From: DATEAV01 sp964575425 | Lineage (GTDB): Bacteria; Chloroflexota; Anaerolineae; Anaerolineales; E44-bin32 | Assembly: GCA_964575425.1 (NCBI GenBank) | Contig: CAZNRD010000018.1 | Coordinates: 1-57,970, forward strand | Direction: 5' to 3' | DNA length: 57,970 bases | Shown: piece by piece, positions 7,275 through 14,014 of the stretch | How positions within the stretch are numbered: position 1 is the first letter of the stretch | How the letters are laid out: each line of letters opens with the position of its first letter | Program-made: the position numbers and the translations under genes | The notes under the pieces: model-generated | The model's database searches: none | What the model saw: only the letters and a program-made list of their open reading frames with translations | Told to the model about the DNA's origin: nothing

Positions 7275-9499
7275 CTCACCCCGGCACGCTTCAGCCCGCG
7301 CAGCACCCGCTCGGGGATGAGCGGAAACTCATTGAACCACACACCGACGGCATCGTGCACGGCCGCGATGACTGCCGGTGTCAGCGGCAGGTACGGCATC
7401 TCGCCCATGCCGCGCGCTCCCCACGGGCCGCGCGGGTCCGGATGCTCGACGATCACGCTGCGCACCCGCTCGGGGATGTCGAGCGCCGTCGGGATGAGGT
7501 AGGTGGAGAGCTGATCGGTCTGAACGTAGCCGCCCTCCTGCAGGAAGTTCTCGAGCAGCGCGTAGCCTGCCGCCTGAACGACGGCGCCCTCAATCTGGCC
7601 TTCGACCTGCTGCGGGTTGACGGCCCGGCCGACGTCGTCGGCGCAGACCGCTTCCAGCAGCCGGATGTGGCCGGTCTCGGTGTCGACCTCGAGGCTGACG
7701 CTTTCGGCCACATAGCCATAGGCGAAATTCGGTTCGGCGTGCCCGTCCTCGGGGTCGAACGGGGTGGTGCGCGGGGCACGGTACTCGAAGGTGGCGATGG
7801 CCGGTCGCTCCTCCTCGCGCCATTTTGCGAGAGCGGCCTCTGCCGCGCCGCGGATCGAATTGCCTGCCATGAACGTCATGCGCGAGGCGGACGCCGAGCC
7901 CGAGTCGTCCGTGTGCGCGGTGTCGGAGATGATCAGGCGCACGCGCTCGACCGGAACCCCGACGGCCTCGGCGGCCATCTGGGCCATGGCCGTGTGCGCT
8001 CCCTGCCCGACGTCGGCGCCGGCATGGCGCACGATCACCTGCTCGATCTCTGCCGCGCCGCGGAGTTCGACGGTGGCGATGCTGCGCTCCGGTGCGCCAA
8101 ACGAGAATCCCACGTTCTTGAAGGCGCAGGCGAAGCCGCGACCGCGGCGCAGGTGCGGCTCGGGCGGATCACCCAGCGTCTCTCTCGACGGCGCCTCCCA
8201 GCCGGCGCCCCCCCGGGTCCAGCCCGCAGCCCGGGCGCAGGCTTCGACCACTGGCCCAATGCTCACTCCCTTCGGGACCGGCGTGCCCACGGACAGCAGC
8301 GAGCCCTCGCGCAGCACATTCCGCAGCCGGATTTCGACCGGGTCCATCCCCAGCGCCTCGGCCAGCTTGTTCATCTGGCTCTCGGCTGCGAAGGTCGCCT
8401 GTGGCCCGCCAAAGCCGCGGAAGGCGCCTGTGGGAATATGATTGGTGTAGACGGCGTACGAGTCCACCTTGATGTTCGGGATCTCGTAGGGGCCGGTGCA
8501 CAGCAGAGTGGCGTTGCCCAGGACCTTGGTCGAGGTGTAGGCGTAGGCGCCGCCGTCGGCGATGACCTCCATCTCCGCCGCCACGACCTCTCCCTGACGC
8601 GTCGCCCCCCAGCGGGCACGGAGGACAAAGGGATGACGCTTGTGATGGCCCAGGATCGACTCCTGCCGCGACCAGACGACCTTCACCGGCCGGTCGATGC
8701 CTCGCTGATGCAGCCGCCAGGCCGCCAGCGCCAGGACGATCTGGACCGACATGTCCTCGCGCCCGCCAAAGGCACCGCCGATGGCGGGGTAGATAACGCG
8801 CACCTGTTCGAGGGGCAGGTCCAGCGCATGGGCGATCTGCTGCTGGTCTTCGTGCGTCCACTGGCCGGCGACTTCGACCGTCACCCGGCCTTCGCCGTCG
8901 ATGTAGGCGACCCCGGCTTCGGGCTGCAGGTAGGCGTGCTCTTGCGCGGGGGTGCGGTACTCCCCGTCGACGACCACGTCCGCCTGGGCCAGGGCGGCGT
9001 CGGCGTCCCCTTTGCGGATGCGGTAGCGGCAGAAAATGTTCGAGCCGCGCTCGGGATGGAGCAGGGGTGCGTCCTCGCGCATGGCGGCCAGCAAGTCCGT
9101 GACCACCGGCAGGTCTTCGTAGTCGACGGCGATGCGCTGCGCCGCTTGGGCGGCGATCGTTTCGCTCTCCGCCACCACCAGGGCCACCTGATCGCCAACG
9201 AAGCGCACATGGTCGGCGTAGGGCTTGGAGGAACCGGGGCCGCAGAGCACCGGCTGGTCCGGCATGATCAGGCCGTACTCGTTGACCGGCACGTCTCTGG
9301 CAGTGAAGACAGCCACCACGCCGGGCAGGGCTTCGGCGGCCGAGGTGTCGAGGCGGCGGATGATGGCGTGCGGCCGCCCAGCGAAGAGAATCTTCATGTG
9401 CAGCATGTCCGGCAGCCGGATGTCGCCCGGGTAGATCGCCTTCCCGGTTACTTTCGCCAGTGCGTCCACTCGAGGGATGGATTGCCCGATGACAGGCAT
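7271..9499 (-). CDS. Xanthine dehydrogenase-family molybdopterin-binding subunit
   Basis: 742 aa, the length of stand-alone XdhA/CoxL-type large subunits. The N-terminal GQSIPRVDALAKVTGKAIYPG is the hammerhead domain start. Cofactor motifs are IGGAFGGRED, GAFRGFGGPQ and the C-terminal GARGMGEMP, whose Glu matches the catalytic base of the family. It directly precedes yqeB and the YqeC-MocA fusion, so it is a good candidate for a selenium-containing hydroxylase acting on a purine or other N-heterocycle. It has no small subunits of its own adjacent; the CoxM-CoxS fusion at 11656 probably supplies FAD and [2Fe-2S] clusters. Confidence 0.9.
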   Translation of the reverse strand: MPVIGQSIPRVDALAKVTGKAIYPGDIRLPDMLHMKILFAGRPHAIIRRLDTSAAEALPGVVAVFTARDVPVNEYGLIMPDQPVLCGPGSSKPYADHVRFVGDQVALVVAESETIAAQAAQRIAVDYEDLPVVTDLLAAMREDAPLLHPERGSNIFCRYRIRKGDADAALAQADVVVDGEYRTPAQEHAYLQPEAGVAYIDGEGRVTVEVAGQWTHEDQQQIAHALDLPLEQVRVIYPAIGGAFGGREDMSVQIVLALAAWRLHQRGIDRPVKVVWSRQESILGHHKRHPFVLRARWGATRQGEVVAAEMEVIADGGAYAYTSTKVLGNATLLCTGPYEIPNIKVDSYAVYTNHIPTGAFRGFGGPQATFAAESQMNKLAEALGMDPVEIRLRNVLREGSLLSVGTPVPKGVSIGPVVEACARAAGWTRGGAGWEAPSRETLGDPPEPHLRRGRGFACAFKNVGFSFGAPERSIATVELRGAAEIEQVIVRHAGADVGQGAHTAMAQMAAEAVGVPVERVRLIISDTAHTDDSGSASASRMTFMAGNSIRGAAEAALAKWREEERPAIATFEYRAPRTTPFDPEDGHAEPNFAYGYVAESVSLEVDTETGHIRLLEAVCADDVGRAVNPQQVEGQIEGAVVQAAGYALLENFLQEGGYVQTDQLSTYLIPTALDIPERVRSVIVEHPDPRGPWGARGMGEMPYLPLTPAVIAAVHDAVGVWFNEFPLIPERVLRGLKRAGVR

Positions 9500-9522
9500 A
9501 CGTGAAGCCCTCCCGTGCCCTG

Positions 9523-11256
9523 TCAGCTCCGTCGGGCGGCCAGCGCCGGTTCTGCCCGCAGCCGCGCGGTCTCCTGCTGGAAGATGCGCTTGAGGATTGC
9601 CAGGCTGGCGGCGTAGGTCGGTTCCATGCCGAAGTACGAGAGGCTGGCAACCCCGAGGTTCCGGCCTTTGCTCAGCGGCTTGTCGGAGGCATAGTGCAGG
9701 ATGCCGAGGTCGAACGGCAGGCCGTACAGGTTCACGATCTCGTTGTTGGGATGACGCTTGGGCCGATACATCTCGTATACCGCCGAGAGGTAGGGGCCCG
9801 CCTCCATCTCGATGTCGGTGTAGCCCTCGCGGTAGAAGACGTCCATGTAGTTCACGTTCTGCAAGAACGTGCCGCGCACGCTGACGGCCTTCTGGTTGTC
9901 GAGCACCGTGCCGTAGACCATTTCCTCGCCAACGTCCTGCGCCGTGAAGCAGTTCTGAAAGAGATACGTGTTCTGGGAATGCTCGTCATGGACCACGGAT
10001 GGCGTCATGATGTCGCCCACGACGCCGTTGAGCGTGGCCGCCTTCCCCATAACGTACACGCCGCGGATCTCGCCCACGCGCGCCGCCACGTGGGACAGAA
10101 TGTGGTAAGCCGCCATCCCCAGAGGGTAATCAATGTTGACGATCAACGCCGGGCTGTCCGCCAGCGCGGAGAATTCGGAAATCCGCACCCTCGGGTCGAC
10201 CCAGTCAGAGCACAGGCGCGAGAGCTCGATGACCTGAATCTCGACGTCGAAGCTGCGCTGGCTGACGAAACGGCGGATGCCGCAGTCGGCCTCTTCGACG
10301 GCTCGCTGCCTGGCCAGCTGCTGGCCCTCCGGGGTGGCGAAATACTTCTTCAGCGTGTAGTAGAGGAAGTTCTCGCGGCTGGCGCGCACCTGACGTGCCT
10401 GGATCTCGCGCCACTCCGCCAGCAGATCGGCATACTCGGGGTTTTCCAGCAGGCGAACCAGCTCCTCCTCATGCCGCAGCGCGAAGCCGCTCAGCAGGTT
10501 GACCAGGCTGTGTGGGTTGCTGGAAACAAAGTACACCGGGCGTTCGGTGATCTCGGGAAGCGCCTCTTCGGCGATGCCCCACCACTGCTGGGTGGCGCGC
10601 TGATAGTCGGTCAGAGAGCCGGCGAGCAGGCGCACGCGGATGCGTTTGGTGCGCTCGGCCATGGCGCGCAGCGTAGGCCAGAAGGCTTCGCCCCACACCT
10701 GGCGCAGGCGGTCCAGGTCGCCGGGATCGATGCCGAGGCGCTGCGCCAGCTCGGTGACGCCGTCCGCCCGGGGTGACAGCGACCGCAGCCAATCCCCCGC
10801 CCCACCGCCTTGCAGACGGCGGTGAATCTTGTTCCACTCAATCTGATAGGCTGTGAGCATCGGCAGCAGGTCATCGATGTCGGAGCGGCTGGCGATGAAG
10901 CAGGCGAGGGTTCCGGCGCCGTCATAGTAGCTGCGCCGGCGGCGAGCCCGGGCCGCGACCGGCTCCCAGGTGGTGACATCCCCAACTCCGCGGCGTTGAA
11001 ACACCTCCGCGTTCTGCCCCAATATGACCCGCTCGACCTCTGCGATGCACGACGGCAGGCGCAGGCTCGCATAGATCAGCGCCGGCATGTCGGGCTCCGG
11101 CGTGCGCGCTGCCGGATGGAGCGAGGAGGCCATGTTGGCATGGACCTCCTCCAGCGTTCGAATCTGCACATCGGCCGAGGAACGAAGGAGCGAGTAGTAG
11201 GTGCGGATATAGAGTTCGATTTCCTCCGAGCCGGTGCGGGGAACGGTGCGGTCCAT
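9523..11256 (-). CDS. Unnamed protein with nucleoside phosphorylase/nucleosidase-like C-terminal domain
   Basis: 577 aa, no family name recalled with certainty (possibly one of the DUF6909-type proteins). Residues 1-340 look helical and give no recognisable motif. Residues about 365-550 resemble the purine nucleoside phosphorylase/AMP nucleosidase fold: VNIDYPLGMAAYHIL, then VYVMGKAATLNGVVGDIMTP (401-419, like the GK..L..GD.I.P strand-loop), then DIEMEAGPYL (481-490, like the DMEXA motif), then HYASDKP (521-527, like the catalytic SD). These are pattern matches by eye. Sitting between two parts of a molybdenum hydroxylase, a nucleotide or nucleoside N-glycosidase role in purine breakdown is plausible but inferred. 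Confidence 0.5.
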   Translation of the reverse strand: MDRTVPRTGSEEIELYIRTYYSLLRSSADVQIRTLEEVHANMASSLHPAARTPEPDMPALIYASLRLPSCIAEVERVILGQNAEVFQRRGVGDVTTWEPVAARARRRRSYYDGAGTLACFIASRSDIDDLLPMLTAYQIEWNKIHRRLQGGGAGDWLRSLSPRADGVTELAQRLGIDPGDLDRLRQVWGEAFWPTLRAMAERTKRIRVRLLAGSLTDYQRATQQWWGIAEEALPEITERPVYFVSSNPHSLVNLLSGFALRHEEELVRLLENPEYADLLAEWREIQARQVRASRENFLYYTLKKYFATPEGQQLARQRAVEEADCGIRRFVSQRSFDVEIQVIELSRLCSDWVDPRVRISEFSALADSPALIVNIDYPLGMAAYHILSHVAARVGEIRGVYVMGKAATLNGVVGDIMTPSVVHDEHSQNTYLFQNCFTAQDVGEEMVYGTVLDNQKAVSVRGTFLQNVNYMDVFYREGYTDIEMEAGPYLSAVYEMYRPKRHPNNEIVNLYGLPFDLGILHYASDKPLSKGRNLGVASLSYFGMEPTYAASLAILKRIFQQETARLRAEPALAARRS

Positions 11257-11266
11257 GCCTCAGGCC

Positions 11267-11635
11267 CTAACGCTTTCTCCGCGGCGTGCGCTTGAGCGGT
11301 GGGACGTCGGTCTCGCCCGGGCGAATGGGGAAGGCGATGGCGTAGATGGTGTTGATGATCCCCGTGGCGGCCATCATGAAGAGGATCGCCACCCCGAGCT
11401 GGACCAGGATGCCTGGTGGAAGCCACGGCAGCTCTGGAGGCCGGATGAGTGACACGGGAATATGGACCCAGCCTTCGACCGCGTTGCGCTGCAGGAACCA
11501 GCCCGAGAAGAGGTAGCCGCCGAGGGCCGTCAGCACAATCGTCACGCAGCCCACGCCTCGCCAGATCGGATTGACACGCTTCCTCTTCGCCCGCTCACGT
11601 TCGTGCTGTGCGTATCGCCAGCTGTCACGTCCCAT
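11267..11635 (-). CDS. Small membrane protein, two transmembrane segments
   Basis: 122 aa. A basic N-terminus (HERERAKRKRVNP) is followed by a first hydrophobic helix around residues 28-48 (GCVTIVLTALGGYLF), a loop with a proline-rich stretch, and a second helix around 77-100 (VQLGVAILFMMAATGIIN). The C-terminus is basic. I do not recognise the family. It starts 20 bp after the CoxM-CoxS stop and ends 10 bp before the 577-aa gene, so it is co-transcribed with the hydroxylase genes. It could be a membrane anchor or scaffold, but nothing shows this. Confidence 0.65.
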   Translation of the reverse strand: MGRDSWRYAQHERERAKRKRVNPIWRGVGCVTIVLTALGGYLFSGWFLQRNAVEGWVHIPVSLIRPPELPWLPPGILVQLGVAILFMMAATGIINTIYAIAFPIRPGETDVPPLKRTPRRKR

Positions 11636-11655
11636 ATAGCCCTCCCTGGCCCTTG

Positions 11656-13092
11656 CTAGTTGCCGCTGATCTCAGCTGCCCGTTCGATGGCGCGAATGAT
11701 CTTGTAGTATCCGGTGCAGCGGCAGAGGTTGCCGCTGATGGCCTGCTCGATCTCCCACCGCCCCGGGCGCGGCTGCTCCTCGAGCAGCTTGACGCCCGAC
11801 ATCACCAGACCGGGCGTGCAGTAGCCGCACTGGACGGCGCCCTCCTCGATAAACATCTGCTGCACCGGATGCAGCCGGTCCTCCGGCGCCACACCCTCGA
11901 TGGTGACGACCTGCGCCCGATGCGCTCGCGGCGCCGGCACCAGGCACGCCATCACCGCCATCCCATCGAGCAAGACAGTGCACGCGCCGCACTCGCCTTC
12001 GGCGCATCCCTCCTTGGTGCCGATCAGCCCCGCTTCCTCGCGCAGCAGAGCGAGCAGCGTCCCGTCGTGGCCCGCGGAGAAGGTGTAGCAGCGGCCGTTG
12101 ATCTCCGTTTCGATCGGCTCTCCCACGCGATGGCAGATAGACCCGGGAAGCCCCACCTCCCCACGGCCACCCACTCGGCCCCAGAGGAGCACCGGGGCAT
12201 CGGGGTATCCCGCGCGCTCCCTCGCGCAGGCCAGGGCGCTCAGCGCCCGCCGTGCACACACCTGGACCATCTCGCGCCGATACTCCGCCGAGGCCCGCAG
12301 ATCATCGATCGGGCGGGAGGCGGCTGCGGCCAGGGCCGCTGCCTCGGCGATCGCATCATCCGACAGGCCCGAGCCAACCAGCCTGGCTTCCGCCTCCGGG
12401 GCGTGGATGATCGTCGGGGCCACTGCGCCCAGCGTGATCGCGGCGCGCGCAACCTTCCCCGCGCTCACGCGTAGCACCACCGCCACGTTCACGAGCGCGA
12501 TGGCCTGCGCCCGCCGCAGCCCCAGTTTGACGAACGTCCCGCGCTCTTCCGGCCCCAGCGCGCGCAAGGCGATGTCGCTCAAGACCTCATCCGGCTCCAT
12601 CACCGTCTGTCGCACGCCGGTATAGAACTCGGCCAGGGGCACGACCCGCTCGCCACGGCTGGACCGCAAGGTCAGGCGGGCGTCGATGGCGGCCAGGGGC
12701 GTGATCGAGTCGTTGGCCGGCGAGGCCGTAATCACGTTCCCCGCCACCGTTCCCCTGTTCCGAATCTGCGGCGCGCCCACCTCCCAGCAGGCGCGCGCCA
12801 GCGGAAAGGCTCGCTCAACGATCAGCTTCGAGGCCGCGCACTGGTTATGTGTCACAAGCGGACCCAGGTGAATCCATCCCCGGTCATCAAGGGCGATGCG
12901 ATCCAGCCCCGGCGCCCGGCTGATGTCGATCAGCGCCTCGATGCCGCGCCGCACGCCGCGCTCCATCTCAAGCAGCAGGTCGGTGGCGCCAGCGACGATG
13001 CGAGCCGAGGGTCCGTGCTCAGCCAGGAGCCGAATGGCGTGGTCGAGGCTGTCAACGGTGTAGTAGGTCTGCCACATGGGATGTGCGCTCAA
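11656..13092 (-). CDS. Fused FAD-binding (CoxM) and [2Fe-2S] (CoxS) subunit of a molybdenum hydroxylase
   Basis: 478 aa. The N-terminal 290 residues are CoxM-like: SARIVAGATDLLLEM and RNRGTVAGNVITASPAND are the FAD-binding motifs, followed by the CO_deh_flav_C domain with the YRREMVQVCARRAL end. After a linker, residues from about 325 are CoxS-like with GCAEGECGACTVLLDG (first cluster) and QCGYCTPG plus CRCTGY (second cluster). The order M-S is the reverse of the S-L fusion at 14015. Expected function: passes electrons from the Mo site of the 742-aa large subunit through two [2Fe-2S] clusters to FAD. A possible promoter lies 43 bp upstream. Confidence 0.9.
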   Translation of the reverse strand: MSAHPMWQTYYTVDSLDHAIRLLAEHGPSARIVAGATDLLLEMERGVRRGIEALIDISRAPGLDRIALDDRGWIHLGPLVTHNQCAASKLIVERAFPLARACWEVGAPQIRNRGTVAGNVITASPANDSITPLAAIDARLTLRSSRGERVVPLAEFYTGVRQTVMEPDEVLSDIALRALGPEERGTFVKLGLRRAQAIALVNVAVVLRVSAGKVARAAITLGAVAPTIIHAPEAEARLVGSGLSDDAIAEAAALAAAASRPIDDLRASAEYRREMVQVCARRALSALACARERAGYPDAPVLLWGRVGGRGEVGLPGSICHRVGEPIETEINGRCYTFSAGHDGTLLALLREEAGLIGTKEGCAEGECGACTVLLDGMAVMACLVPAPRAHRAQVVTIEGVAPEDRLHPVQQMFIEEGAVQCGYCTPGLVMSGVKLLEEQPRPGRWEIEQAISGNLCRCTGYYKIIRAIERAAEISGN

Positions 13093-13134
13093 AGTCTCCA
13101 GCGTATCGACCTGCGGATGGCGAAGGTTCCGGCG

Positions 13135-13143
13135 ATTCTAGCA
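13135..13143 (-). promoter_or_regulatory. Candidate extended -10 promoter upstream of the CoxM-CoxS gene
   Basis: On the minus strand the sequence TGCTAGAAT is a perfect extended -10 (TG-N-TAnAAT). Transcription would start about 35 nt before ATG 13092. No convincing -35 hexamer is seen at normal spacing, which is tolerated for extended -10 promoters. It lies in the 81-bp gap between xdhC and the fusion gene and would separate the transcript of 5087-13092 from the long operon upstream. Confidence 0.35.
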
Positions 13144-13173
13144 CGGGCGAGGGACAGCTCCGGATTGTCCCAA

Positions 13174-13989
13174 TCAGCGGCCAGCCGCGGCAGGCCGGGG
13201 TTCGTGCCTCATGCTCTCGCCTGTGCCGCCGCGTCGCAGCAGGATGATCTGGGCCAGGATGCTGACGGCGATCTCTTCCGGGGTCTCCGCACCCAGGTCC
13301 AGCCCCATGGGCGAGGTGATGCGGGCGATGGCTGCCTCCGGCACGCCGCGTTCGCGCAGCTGCTGCGCGCAGGTTTCCCACCGTCGGCGCGAGCCGATCA
13401 CGCCGATGTAGGCCGCCGGGGTCTCGAGCAGCGCCGGCAGGCCCGGCGCGTCGATGTCGACCGAGCGTGTGGCCAGGACCAGGTGCGTCCGCTCGTCGAT
13501 CGCGACGTGCGCCGGCAGCTCTTTCAGCTCACAGGTCACGTATGCGTCGGCGTCGGGAACCGACTCCGGCGTGGCAAACCCCGGCCGGTCATCGCAGACA
13601 ACCACGTGGAAGCCAAGCCAACGGCCCAGATGCGCGATCGCCCGACCCACATGTCCGGCACCGACGACAACGAGCGTCGCCTTGCGCTGGATCGGCTCCA
13701 CATAGACCTCCACTTCACCGCCGCAGACGCCTGGATCACCTTGACTGGGGTCGCTGAGGTTGTAGTGGACCAGGCGGGGCTCCCCCCCGGCCAGCGCCCC
13801 CAGGGCCTCGGCAATCACTCGGCGCTCCATCTCGCCGCCGCCGATCGTCCCCTCGATGCTCCCATCAGGGAAGACGATCATTTTGCTCCCGGCGTGGCGC
13901 GGCACCGAGCCGCGCGCCCGGATCACCGTGGCGAGCGCCGCCGCCTGACCCGATCGCTCCAGTTCGGCCAGCCTTTGATACAGGCTCAT
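13174..13989 (-). CDS. xdhC: XdhC/CoxF family molybdenum cofactor insertion chaperone
   Basis: 271 aa. The N-terminal XdhC-CoxI domain has LATVIRARGSVPRHAGSKM and GTIGGGEMER, the family signature. The C-terminal half is a Rossmann domain with LVVVGAGHVGRAIAHLG. Known: XdhC binds the molybdenum cofactor, promotes its sulfuration and delivers it to xanthine dehydrogenase. It follows the CoxS-CoxL gene by 25 bp in the same operon and probably matures one or both hydroxylases. Whether it handles sulfur or selenium insertion here cannot be read from sequence. Confidence 0.88.
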   Translation of the reverse strand: MSLYQRLAELERSGQAAALATVIRARGSVPRHAGSKMIVFPDGSIEGTIGGGEMERRVIAEALGALAGGEPRLVHYNLSDPSQGDPGVCGGEVEVYVEPIQRKATLVVVGAGHVGRAIAHLGRWLGFHVVVCDDRPGFATPESVPDADAYVTCELKELPAHVAIDERTHLVLATRSVDIDAPGLPALLETPAAYIGVIGSRRRWETCAQQLRERGVPEAAIARITSPMGLDLGAETPEEIAVSILAQIILLRRGGTGESMRHEPRPAAAGR

Positions 13990-14014
13990 ATCTTCATCCC
14001 CTCAGGGCAAGTCC

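Noticed and set aside
6944..9505. Very long plus-strand open frame (853 codons)
   Set aside because: Antisense of the xanthine dehydrogenase large subunit; composition is typical of a GC-rich shadow frame, with no conserved motif.
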